This document shows, piece by piece, positions 8,730 to 16,879 of a stretch of DNA of 29,659 bases. A program made the position numbers and the translations under genes. The stretch covers positions 1 through 29,659 of the forward strand of contig CAZYSK010000071.1 of NCBI GenBank assembly GCA_964649415.1, in the 5' to 3' direction. Position 1 is the first letter of the stretch, and every line of letters begins with the position of its first letter. Below the pieces are notes generated by a model that was not told the origin of the DNA, did not search any database, and worked only from the letters and a program-made list of their open reading frames with translations. The stretch is from CAZYSK01 sp964649415 (GTDB taxonomy: Bacteria; Chloroflexota; Anaerolineae; B4-G1).

Positions 8730-9584
8730 TCACCGCGCTGCGTAGAAGGCAATACCCGTCGTGCCCGGCCCGGCGTGCGTGCCGATGGCGGGACTGACGG
8801 TGGTCCGGTAGACGGTGGATAGGCCGAATCGCTCCTTGACCTTTTCCGCGATGGCGTCTCCTTCCTCGGGGTTGTCCACGTCAATCACGGCTGCCTCTGC
8901 CATTGGCTTTCCGCCTAGCCGTTCCTCGGCGACGTTCAGCATGCGTGCGATGGCCTTGGACTTGGTGCGCACCTGGGCCAGGGGCATGATGGTACCATCC
9001 TGTATGTGCAGCAGCGGCTTGATGTTCAGCGCTGTTCCCAACAGCCACTTGGCCCCGCCGATGCGCCCGCCCTGGCGCAGGTACTCCAGCGTGTCCACAG
9101 TGAACAGGAGGTGCAACCGGTCCCGCATCTGCTCGGCTGCAGCCACCACCTCAGTGAGAGATCGGCCGGCAGCCGCCGCCCGGGCAGCGGCCAGCGTCGC
9201 AAAGCCCTGCGCCATCGAGACCAAGAGCGAGTCCACGACCCGGATGGTCAGCTCGGGAAGCTGCGCCAGCGCTGCTTGCGCGCTGGCAACGGTGCCGCTG
9301 AGCTTCGAGGTGACAAACACGCCGACGATGCCATCCATTCCGGCCCCCACCCGCTGGAAGAACTCCTTGAACTCCCCGATCGAGGGCTGCGACGTCGTGG
9401 GCAGGAGCTTGGATTCCCGCAGGCGACGGTAGAAGGTCGGCGGATCGATGTCCACGCCATCCCGGAAGCGCTCGTCGCCCCAGATGAGCCAGAGAGGGAT
9501 CACCGGAATACTCAGACCTCCCAAGGCTTGTTCGGGGATGTAGGCTGCACTGTCTGTCACCACTGCGATCTTCTGACCTTTCAC
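8730..9584 (-). CDS. DegV family protein (fatty-acid binding, FakB-like)
   Basis: A 284-residue cytosolic protein of the DegV/FakB family, whose members bind a fatty acid and, with a FakA kinase, present it for phosphorylation. It opens with IAVVTDSAAYIPE (the TDS motif), continues with FRDGVDIDPPTFYRRL and TTSQPSIGEF (the TSQPS motif), then FVTSKLSGTVASAQ and DTLEYLRQGGRIG, all family hallmarks, and ends in the normal IGTHAGPGTTGIAFY region. The chosen start is GTG at 9584 because AAAGGAGA sits just upstream; an in-frame ATG nine codons earlier has that SD after it. No fakA gene is in the window. It is divergent from the gene at 9810. Confidence 0.92.
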   Translation of the reverse strand: MKGQKIAVVTDSAAYIPEQALGGLSIPVIPLWLIWGDERFRDGVDIDPPTFYRRLRESKLLPTTSQPSIGEFKEFFQRVGAGMDGIVGVFVTSKLSGTVASAQAALAQLPELTIRVVDSLLVSMAQGFATLAAARAAAAGRSLTEVVAAAEQMRDRLHLLFTVDTLEYLRQGGRIGGAKWLLGTALNIKPLLHIQDGTIMPLAQVRTKSKAIARMLNVAEERLGGKPMAEAAVIDVDNPEEGDAIAEKVKERFGLSTVYRTTVSPAIGTHAGPGTTGIAFYAAR

Positions 9585-9714
9585 TGCTGTCTCCTTTCCC
9601 TGTGCATGCATGTAGGGCTGTTCTATCGATACAAAAGCCGTTAATCGTAGAAACACCGGATTGGCCAAGACGATGCTCTCGCCGGCGGTACAAGAGCGCC
9701 GTCTGGACGCCTGA

Positions 9715-9749
9715 TTGCCGTGCCGGCGTGTGGCTGTATAATACAGCCT
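9715..9749 (+). promoter_or_regulatory. Promoter with a palindrome centred on the -10
   Basis: TTGCCG (9715-9720), a 16-base spacer and perfect TATAAT (9737-9742), 68 bases before the ATG at 9810. The -10 lies at the centre of GGCTGTAT-A-ATACAGCC (9733-9749), a perfect 8-bp inverted repeat and thus a plausible operator. I see no further feature in 9585-9714, where the divergent DegV promoter must lie. Confidence 0.6.
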
Positions 9750-9809
9750 GCACGGGGTTGGGGTGCCACCAGGCGTCAAACTGGGCCACCCTCGTGCGGA
9801 GCGAAGTCC

Positions 9810-10442
9810 ATGGAACTGGCCACGCTGCTGGAGCAACTGGGTGAATGGGAGGACCGGTACCAGGAATGGGTAGAGCCGATCAACCGCGCCATTCGGGAGT
9901 GTTCCTTCAAAGTCAATAGGGATGGGTATACATCAGCCGACTATGCGAGAGATGTCAGTGCGATCCGGGATGCTCAGCGGGCGAAGTACGATCCGTACAC
10001 GGCGATCTACGGCCTCCTGGATGAGCTGTGCCCGGCCTACCTCGGGGCGTCGACGGAACAGCGCGCGGCAGCCAGGGCTGCGGTGGATGACAAGCCTGGG
10101 CTGCTGAGCGCCTTGCTCGGTTACGCCTACCGGGCGGCGGAGCGGCTTCGATCGTCGGCGGACCGGCTTCGATCGTCGGCGGACCGGGAGTGGCTGCGCA
10201 GGGGATTGGCGGCCATCTCGATAGAGAACTGCGCCAGGGATTACCGGGACGTGCTTCTTGCCCTGGCCGAGCTGTACGTAGCGGCGGAAGAGGCCGGGAT
10301 TGAGCCGCGGTCGGATTTCAAGGTCGTGTCGCGGCTATCCAGCGGGGAGAAGCCCAGGGGTGGACGCACGTCGGTGCGGCGGATGCTGGCCAATTTCCAC
10401 AGCTATGGGGTGTTGAGGGAGCGGAGAGAGAGGGATCTCTGA
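9810..10442 (+). CDS. Hypothetical protein, mostly helical
   Basis: A 210-residue predicted cytoplasmic protein that I do not recognise. Start chosen at the ATG at 9810, with a weak GGAG upstream, since a good promoter ends at 9742. It is rich in Ala, Arg, Glu and Leu, probably helical, with no signal peptide or membrane helix. Residues 112-125 are a direct seven-residue duplication (RLRSSAD twice) encoded by a perfect 21-bp tandem repeat. The C-terminus (SVRRMLANFHSYGVLRERRERDL) is basic. Its last 40 bases overlap the 3' end of topA on the opposite strand. Length, codon use and a proper promoter support a real gene; function unknown. Confidence 0.65.
   Translation: MELATLLEQLGEWEDRYQEWVEPINRAIRECSFKVNRDGYTSADYARDVSAIRDAQRAKYDPYTAIYGLLDELCPAYLGASTEQRAAARAAVDDKPGLLSALLGYAYRAAERLRSSADRLRSSADREWLRRGLAAISIENCARDYRDVLLALAELYVAAEEAGIEPRSDFKVVSRLSSGEKPRGGRTSVRRMLANFHSYGVLRERRERDL
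10143..10184 (+). repeat. Perfect 21-bp tandem duplication inside the hypothetical gene
   Basis: CGGCTTCGATCGTCGGCGGA plus C occurs twice head to tail, adding seven codons without a frame change. It is probably a recent slippage event. Confidence 0.95.
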
Positions 10443-12601
10443 GAAGAGTCGCCCGGCTCCTGCGTGTACCGGCACTTCGGGTAGTGTGAGCAACCCCAGA
10501 ACACGCCCCGCTTGCCTTTCCTCTCGACCAGGTCGGCCCCGCACCGGGGGCACGTGCCCACCACCAGGGGCGCGCGCCACTTGCACTTGGGGAAGTTGGC
10601 GCAGGCGCGGAAGCGCCCGTACTTGCCCTGCCGCACGAGCACCTCTCCGCCGCATTCGGGGCACTTCTCGCCGGTCGGTGTGGGCTTGGGTTTGTCCTCT
10701 CGTTGCGCGGTCGCCGATCCGGCCGTAGCGCCCTCCTGGGCCCGGCCCAACGCCGCCGCGAAGGGGCCGTAGAACACGTCCAGTACCTCGACCCACCGCC
10801 GCTCGCCCCGGGCGATGCGGTCCAGGTCCTCCTCCAACTGCGCCGTGAAGCCCACGGCGAACAGGTCTGGGAACTGCCCGACCAGGAAGTCGCACACCGT
10901 GAATCCCAGCTCCGTCGCCAGGAGTGACTTGCGCTTGCGCGCCACGTACTCCCGCTTCACGATGGTGCGGATGATGCCCGCGTAGGTGCTGGGCCGCCCG
11001 ACGCCCTGTTTCTCCATCTCCTTGATCAGGCTGGCCTCGGTGAAGTGCGGCGGCGGCTTGGTGAAGTGCTGCTCAGGAAACAGGCCGTGCAGCACCAGCG
11101 GCTCTCCGCCCTTGAGCGGGGGCAGCACCTGGCCGGCGGCTCCCTCTTCCGCGTCAGCTTTCTTCTCCTCGACCTGGTAGGCTTTCAGGAAGCCCTCGAA
11201 GATCAGCTCACGCCCGCTGGCGCGGAAGAGATACGGCAGGTCCTGGCCGTCCCGCGCGCAGGCCACGTCCACCGTGGTCACGTTGTACACCGCGGGCTTC
11301 ATCTGCGAGGCGACGAAGCGCCGCCAGATGAGGTCGTACAGCCTGGCCTGGTCGGGGCTCAGGTACTCGCGCAGCGCCTCCGGCGCGCGCCGCGACGACG
11401 TGGTGCGGATGGCCTCGTGCGCCTCCTGGGCCACCTTCGCCCGGGTCCTGTACTGGGGCGGCCGCTCGGGCAGGTACGCCTCGCCCCAGGTGCGCGCGAT
11501 GACCTCCCGCGCTTCCTCCTGGGCCGGCGCGGCCACGTGCGTGGAGTCGGTGCGCATGTAGGTGATCAGGCCCACCGTACCCTCGCCGGGGAGCTCGACC
11601 CCCTCGTAGAGCCGCTGGGCGACGCGCATGGTCTTGTCGGCCCCCCAGCCCAGCCGGTTGGCGGCGTCCTGCTCCAGCGTGCTGGTGGTGTAGGGTGGGT
11701 AGGGCCGGCGGGACCTGCGCCGCCGCTTGACCTTGAGCACCCGGTAGTCGGCTCCCTCCAGCGCCTCGACGACCGCCATCGCGTCGGCCTCCGTCTTGAG
11801 ATCGGGCTTGTCCTTGTAGCCTGGGCCGACCCGCACGAGCCGCGCCCGGAAATGGCGCTCGTCATTTTGGCCCCGGACGTCCGCGTCCGCGACGTCTGCG
11901 TCCGCGACGTCCGCGTCCGCGACGTTCGACGCTTGACGTTTGACGTTTGACGCTTGACTCGTTACGTTGCTGGCTCCAGTCTCATTCCCGCCGGGCACCT
12001 TGGAAAGCTCCGCGTCTACCGTCCAGTACTCCTGGGGCACGAAGGCCTCAATCTCCCGGTCGCGCTCGACGATCAGCCGCAGCGCCACGGTCTGCACCCG
12101 TCCGGCCGAGAGCCCCCTGCGGCCCTGGATCGCCCGCCACAGCACCGGGCTGACCTGGTAGCCGACGAGTCGGTCCAGCACGCGCCGCGCCTGCTGGGCG
12201 TGCACCAGGTCCATGTCCAGTTCCCCGGTCTGGGCCAGCGCGGCCTGGACGGCCTGGGGCGTGATCTCGTGGAAGGTGGCCCGCGTCACGGACTTGCCCT
12301 GGATTTCCTTGCGCAGCGCCTGGGTCACGTGCCAGGCGATGGCCTCGCCCTCGCGGTCGGGATCAGTCGCCAGCGTGACGGTGGAGGCACCCGCGAGGGC
12401 CTCCCGGAGCAGTTTGAGCGTCTTCCGCGCCCCCTTGCGCAGGTGGTAGGTGGGCCGGAATCTGTGTGCCACGTCCACGCCCAACTGCTTCGGCGGCAGG
12501 TCGCGGATGTGGCCCATAGAGGCCAGCACGCGGTAGCCGCGTCCCAGGAACCCCCGCAGGGCCTTGGCCTTGGTCGGGCTTTCGACGATGACCAGGTTCA
12601 T
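10403..12601 (-). CDS. topA: DNA topoisomerase I (type IA)
   Basis: A 732-residue enzyme that relaxes negative supercoils by single-strand passage. The Toprim domain begins MNLVIVESPTKAK and holds ATDPDREGEAIAWH (acidic triad near D80/D82). The catalytic tyrosine is Y348 in GLITYMRTDSTH. Two C-terminal zinc ribbons with CxxC...C motifs (about 647-672 and 683-707) are followed by a short tail. Residues about 206-248 are a low-complexity insertion (SQASNVKRQASNV, then VADAD three times) not typical of the family. The ATG at 12601 overlaps the TGA of the upstream PIN toxin gene as ATGA, so translation is probably coupled and topA probably shares the toxin-antitoxin promoter. The 3' end overlaps the convergent gene by 40 bases. 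Confidence 0.96.
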   Translation of the reverse strand: MNLVIVESPTKAKALRGFLGRGYRVLASMGHIRDLPPKQLGVDVAHRFRPTYHLRKGARKTLKLLREALAGASTVTLATDPDREGEAIAWHVTQALRKEIQGKSVTRATFHEITPQAVQAALAQTGELDMDLVHAQQARRVLDRLVGYQVSPVLWRAIQGRRGLSAGRVQTVALRLIVERDREIEAFVPQEYWTVDAELSKVPGGNETGASNVTSQASNVKRQASNVADADVADADVADADVRGQNDERHFRARLVRVGPGYKDKPDLKTEADAMAVVEALEGADYRVLKVKRRRRSRRPYPPYTTSTLEQDAANRLGWGADKTMRVAQRLYEGVELPGEGTVGLITYMRTDSTHVAAPAQEEAREVIARTWGEAYLPERPPQYRTRAKVAQEAHEAIRTTSSRRAPEALREYLSPDQARLYDLIWRRFVASQMKPAVYNVTTVDVACARDGQDLPYLFRASGRELIFEGFLKAYQVEEKKADAEEGAAGQVLPPLKGGEPLVLHGLFPEQHFTKPPPHFTEASLIKEMEKQGVGRPSTYAGIIRTIVKREYVARKRKSLLATELGFTVCDFLVGQFPDLFAVGFTAQLEEDLDRIARGERRWVEVLDVFYGPFAAALGRAQEGATAGSATAQREDKPKPTPTGEKCPECGGEVLVRQGKYGRFRACANFPKCKWRAPLVVGTCPRCGADLVERKGKRGVFWGCSHYPKCRYTQEPGDSSQRSLSLRSLNTP
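11876..11955 (-). repeat. Tandem-repeat insertion inside topA
   Basis: On the plus strand GACGTCCGCGTCCGC occurs three times in a row (11876-11920, one copy with one change), followed by a run of GACGTTTGACGCTT-type units to about 11955. In topA these encode three VADAD units and two QASNV units. All lengths keep the frame. The segment falls between the Toprim region and the tyrosine domain. Confidence 0.85.
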
Positions 12602-13065
12602 AGGCGTCTCCGCCAGATGGCTATCATTGTGCTCAAATCGCCTGGGAAGGGGGTCAAGTTGCTCTTGCTGGCGGCCACCCACAACTGCTGGTCGAACGTG
12701 GCCATAGTCACCTCCCTGCCCAGACCGTCCCGCCACAGCAATGCGGATGCCAAGTGGACTGCGTCGTACCCGCGCAGCCCGAACTCCCAGGCGACTTCAT
12801 CGGCTCGCCCGATGAGCGCCTCTGTCGCCTGAATACGCACCAGGCGTGGCCACTGGCTGCGAAACACTTGCAAGGCTGATCGTGCCGCTTCGTGATTCAG
12901 CGTGCCCGCGCGGACAGCCTTGGCCATGGCTGCGGCTGTCTCTGCCCGGCTGATGAGAGATGTGCCTACGGCCTCTGCCTTGATGATTGCGCTGGCTATT
13001 TCGGGTGTCCCTGGCTCAACGATGTAGCGTTTGACCAGCGCACTGGCGTCTAGGTACAGGATCAT
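12598..13065 (-). CDS. PIN-domain toxin (VapC-like ribonuclease)
   Basis: A 155-residue putative endoribonuclease toxin. The four acidic PIN positions are visible: D6 (ILYLDASALVK), E42 (SRAETAAA), D101 (GYDAVHLASA) and D125 (TFDQQL), which would bind Mg2+ or Mn2+. ATG start at 13065 overlaps the antitoxin stop as ATGA, and its own TGA overlaps the topA ATG as ATGA. The length is slightly above the usual 130-145. By family it would cleave RNA, often tRNA or rRNA, when freed from its antitoxin; the target is unknown. Confidence 0.88.
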   Translation of the reverse strand: MILYLDASALVKRYIVEPGTPEIASAIIKAEAVGTSLISRAETAAAMAKAVRAGTLNHEAARSALQVFRSQWPRLVRIQATEALIGRADEVAWEFGLRGYDAVHLASALLWRDGLGREVTMATFDQQLWVAASKSNLTPFPGDLSTMIAIWRRRL

Positions 13066-13337
13066 TCTCGATTCTCCAGTAGAAGATCGGCTACGGTCCA
13101 GTCCCCCTCTGCCCTGGCCACCGGCTCCATAGGCTGTAGCTTGTTTCCGTCCCAAGCGATCAGCCCGGCCTGCTCTAGTGCCTCGAGCCGGGCCTCCGTG
13201 GACTCAGCCACGGGCACGATACGGCCAATCGGCTTGCCGCGTTTAGTGATAGTCACCGACCATCCTGCTTCGACCTGGCGCAGATACGCGCTCAATTGTG
13301 CTCTTAGCTCTCGAACGCTTACTCCTTTCCTTGACAT
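13062..13337 (-). CDS. Phd/YefM-type antitoxin (VapB-like)
   Basis: A 91-residue antitoxin partner of the downstream PIN toxin. The N-terminal SVRELRAQLSAYLRQVEAGWSVTITKRGKPIGRIVPV is the Phd/YefM DNA-binding fold; the C-terminal half, with acidic EGDWTVADLLLENRE, is the likely toxin-binding tail. ATG start at 13337 with GAAAGGGGG upstream. It is the first gene of the antitoxin-toxin-topA operon and probably represses its own promoter through the palindrome at 13370. Confidence 0.88.
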   Translation of the reverse strand: MSRKGVSVRELRAQLSAYLRQVEAGWSVTITKRGKPIGRIVPVAESTEARLEALEQAGLIAWDGNKLQPMEPVARAEGDWTVADLLLENRE

Positions 13338-13369
13338 GCGGTTTTCCCCCTTTCCTCTGTATGCGACAT

Positions 13370-13406
13370 GTGACTACATTATATATGATGTGGTCACAAA
13401 GCACAA
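13370..13406 (-). promoter_or_regulatory. Promoter and palindromic operator of the antitoxin-toxin-topA operon
   Basis: On the minus strand: TTGTGC (13401-13406), a 17-base spacer and perfect TATAAT (13378-13383). The region 13370-13397 is a 28-bp near-perfect palindrome: arms GTGAC-n-ACAT and ATGT-n-GTCAC around an AT-rich centre that contains the -10. This is the expected autoregulatory site for a Phd-type antitoxin. Confidence 0.8.
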
Positions 13407-13506
13407 ATGCGGGTGAGATACGGGCTAATTGGGTAGCTGTCTTTGCGGACTCGACGAAGATCTTGCAGGCGATTTGGCAATAGCTGTGCTCATCGCCCTA
13501 TTATCT

Positions 13507-15231
<1,725 letters not shown>

Positions 15232-15252
15232 GTTGTGAGTCCTTGTGTGATC

Positions 15253-15350
15253 AGAAACCAGGTTTTTCTCTTGCCTGAACAGACGATTGGCATTCTCAAC
15301 AGTCGCTGTAGCACAAAGCGGTCCTATGCAGTGCTAAAAACCTGGTTTCT
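15253..15350. repeat. Long inverted repeat in the ABC-F leader
   Basis: AGAAACCAGGTTTTT (15253-15267) and AAAAACCTGGTTTCT (15336-15350) are perfect 15-bp inverted copies. Each has a near-palindromic AAACC-W-GGTTT core. A second pair, TAGCAC (15309-15314) and GTGCTA (15331-15336), lies inside. The segment is between the attenuator and the ABC-F start, so it may be a mobile palindromic insert or part of the leader fold. Confidence 0.75.
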
Positions 15351-15360
15351 CTATGGGCAA

Positions 15361-15394
15361 AGAAAAAGCCGTGGGGCTGGTGCACCCACGGCTT
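15361..15394 (-). terminator. Intrinsic terminator / attenuator in the ABC-F leader
   Basis: On the minus strand AAGCCGTGGG pairs perfectly with CCCACGGCTT, followed by TTTCT. It lies after the leader peptide and 130 bases before the ABC-F start, in the sense direction. The loop and 5' arm (TGCACCAGCCCC) could instead pair with GGGGGTGTGCA in the leader-peptide region. Confidence 0.8.
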
Positions 15395-15429
15395 GCGTTA
15401 CGCGTTCGCGTTGTGACTCAAATGCGGAG

Positions 15430-15486
15430 TTACTCAGACAGGGATGCACACCCCCTACAACGTGTGAGCTTTGCCCTGTCGGTCAT
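15430..15486 (-). CDS. Leader peptide upstream of the ABC-F gene
   Basis: An 18-residue reading frame, MTDRAKLTRCRGCASLSE, stops with TAA. GGAGG sits 8 bases before its ATG. It starts about 50 bases into the predicted transcript and ends before the terminator hairpin. Its coding region carries GACAGGG and CCCTGTC, which can pair with each other across the peptide. Its placement between promoter and terminator is the arrangement used by antibiotic-inducible ABC-F and Erm leaders, where a stalled ribosome prevents terminator formation. Expression is inferred. Confidence 0.65.
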   Translation of the reverse strand: MTDRAKLTRCRGCASLSE

Positions 15487-15539
15487 TCCTGTTACCTCCG
15501 TCTTGATGTTGGTGCTCCGGTTTGGAGCACCTGGGCATA

Positions 15540-15567
15540 AGTATACGTGGTTTTGGGGAATTGTCAA
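15540..15567 (-). promoter_or_regulatory. Promoter of the ABC-F transcript
   Basis: On the minus strand: perfect TTGACA (15562-15567), a 16-base spacer and TATACT (15540-15545). It sits 309 bases upstream of the ABC-F start, so transcripts carry the leader peptide and attenuator. The first hairpin downstream is GGTGCTCC-aaacc-GGAGCACC at about 15511-15531. Confidence 0.8.
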
Positions 15568-15630
15568 TCGCGCGGCATCTATCTATCTGCTGTATCTCTG
15601 TATGCGACTATACTATATGTAATTAAACTA

Positions 15631-15659
15631 TTGACAAAGTGCACATAGTGTGGTATAAT
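15631..15659 (+). promoter_or_regulatory. Full-consensus sigma70 promoter before the PadR gene
   Basis: TTGACA (15631-15636), exactly 17 bases, TATAAT (15654-15659). Both hexamers match consensus. ACTATATGT (15613-15621) and ACATAGT (15643-15649) flank the -35 as an inverted repeat, a plausible PadR operator of the ATGT/ACAT kind. It faces away from the ABC-F promoter at 15540. Confidence 0.85.
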
Positions 15660-15733
15660 CCCCCATGCTTGAGGGCCGTGGGCAACGACCAGGATTGCTC
15701 CACGGTGCGGTTGCACGGGGAAGGGAGCGAGAT

Positions 15734-16132
15734 ATGCGGAGACGCGGTCGGGGGCAAGGGGGGCAGGGGGGGCGAGGACGTGGTCGCCGGGCGGTGCGGA
15801 TTCTGGAGCCGTCGTTGCTTCTACTTCTGCACTACGGCCCCGCCCACGGCTACACCCTCTCGGAGCAATTGAGGGAGTTCGGCCTGGGAAACCCGGACTC
15901 CAGCATGGTCTACCGCACACTGCGAGACATGGAAGAGAAGGGGTGGGTTACCTCGGTTTGGGACGAGGAGCAGACGCAAGGGCCGCCCCGGCGGGTCTAC
16001 CATCTCACTGCGCTGGGGGATGAGGTGCTGGGTTGGCATACGCAGCAGCTACACGAGGCACGCCAAATGATCGATCGTCTCTTGGGTGCCTACGACCGCC
16101 ATATGGAGGAAGGCAAAGGCGAACACCATTGA
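15734..16132 (+). CDS. PadR-family transcriptional regulator
   Basis: A 132-residue winged-helix repressor. The start is the ATG at 15734 with GGGAG about 7 bases upstream; the promoter ends at 15659. Residues 1-22 are Arg/Gly-rich (RRRGRGQGGQGGRGRGRR). The PadR fold follows: ILEPSLLLLLHYGPAHGYTL, the SSMVYRTLRDMEEKGWV recognition region and the RRVYHLTALGDEVL wing, ending in a dimerisation helix. It is the first gene after a very strong promoter and precedes the DUF5320/Fe-S run, so it likely regulates itself and perhaps that operon. Ligand unknown. Confidence 0.93.
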   Translation: MRRRGRGQGGQGGRGRGRRAVRILEPSLLLLLHYGPAHGYTLSEQLREFGLGNPDSSMVYRTLRDMEEKGWVTSVWDEEQTQGPPRRVYHLTALGDEVLGWHTQQLHEARQMIDRLLGAYDRHMEEGKGEHH

Positions 16133-16148
16133 GGTCTCAGGGATAGTC

Positions 16149-16173
16149 GTAGGGGCAACCCTTGTGGTTGCCC
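16149..16173 (+). repeat. REP-like hairpin with GTAG foot
   Basis: GTAG followed by GGGCAACC-cttgt-GGTTGCCC, a perfect 8-bp stem. It has the same foot as the REP elements at the right end of the window but a different stem and loop. It lies in the 66-base gap between the PadR gene and the first DUF5320 gene. Confidence 0.65.
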
Positions 16174-16198
16174 GGTTATTGGAAGGGAGGTGACTGAT

Positions 16199-16498
16199 AT
16201 GCCAAGATTTGATGGAACAGGGCCACAAGGCCAGGGTCCGATGACCGGCCGCGGCGAGGGGTACTGTGCGGTCAGGCTCCCGGAGTCTGGGCAAGCGCCC
16301 ACCGGTTACGCGGGGTTGCAGGGCGCGCCTGTGCGCGCGGATTTGAGCAATTCGCCAGCGGCTCCGGCCGCCCGGCCCACGCTTGGCGCCCGCTTCGCCC
16401 GCTGGCTGCGTCCGGCGACGTGGCTCGGGCGTTCAGTCGGCCGCGGCCGCGGCCGTGGTGCAGGCAGGGGGCGGGGCCGGAGGTTTGCCCGGCGCTAA
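16199..16498 (+). CDS. DUF5320 protein, copy 1 (RG-rich tail)
   Basis: A 99-residue small protein. The ATG at 16199 has GGGAGG 8 bases upstream. It begins with the family signature MPRFDGTGPQGQGPMTGRGEGYC, whose glycine and cysteine positions are conserved. The middle is Ala/Pro-rich and the tail is Arg/Gly-rich (GRGRGRGAGRGRGRRFARR). No signal peptide or membrane helix. The molecular function of the family is not established; members are often found beside NifX/Mrp-type iron-sulfur genes, as here. First of three tandem copies. Confidence 0.85.
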   Translation: MPRFDGTGPQGQGPMTGRGEGYCAVRLPESGQAPTGYAGLQGAPVRADLSNSPAAPAARPTLGARFARWLRPATWLGRSVGRGRGRGAGRGRGRRFARR

Positions 16499-16540
16499 GC
16501 CGTGCGTGTTGATGATCAGTGCTACAGGGAGGTGAGTGAG

Positions 16541-16810
16541 ATGCCAAGATTCGATGGAACGGGTCCGGCCGGAATGGGACCGATGACCGGGGGAGCGCGG
16601 GGGTGGTGCAATCCATACAGCTCCGCTTACGCCGGCTACGGTCCGTACGGTGCCCCCTATCCACGTGCGGTGCGGCCGTACTATGGAGGCTATCCGGCTA
16701 CCTACGGCTTTGGTCGGCCTCGCTGGGGCATGGGCCGAGGTCTGTGGGGCCTGGGTCGCGGCGGCCGAGGGCGTGGACGGGGCCGCGGACGAGGCCGCGG
16801 ATGGTGGTAG
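16541..16810 (+). CDS. DUF5320 protein, copy 2 (Tyr/Gly-rich, RG tail)
   Basis: An 89-residue protein with ATG at 16541 after GGGAGGTGAG. It shares MPRFDGTGPAGMGPMTGG with copy 1, then has a Tyr/Pro/Gly-rich middle (YAGYGPYGAPYPRAVRPYYGG) and a tail of alternating Arg and Gly ending in Trp-Trp. It lacks the GYC cysteine context of copies 1 and 3 but has Cys in RGWCNP. The composition suggests a largely disordered protein that may bind metal, nucleic acid or a partner. Second of three tandem copies. Confidence 0.82.
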   Translation: MPRFDGTGPAGMGPMTGGARGWCNPYSSAYAGYGPYGAPYPRAVRPYYGGYPATYGFGRPRWGMGRGLWGLGRGGRGRGRGRGRGRGWW

Positions 16811-16879
16811 CGGAGACCATAGACGTAAGACATACACGATTTGATCAGTAGAGATCTTAGCAGAAGGAGGTGATACGAG

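Noticed and set aside
13398..13506. Small genes or RNA between the toxin-antitoxin promoter and the ABC-F stop
   Set aside because: No SD-led frame, no strong hairpin with T run beyond a weak ATCTCT/AGAGAT stem at the ABC-F stop.
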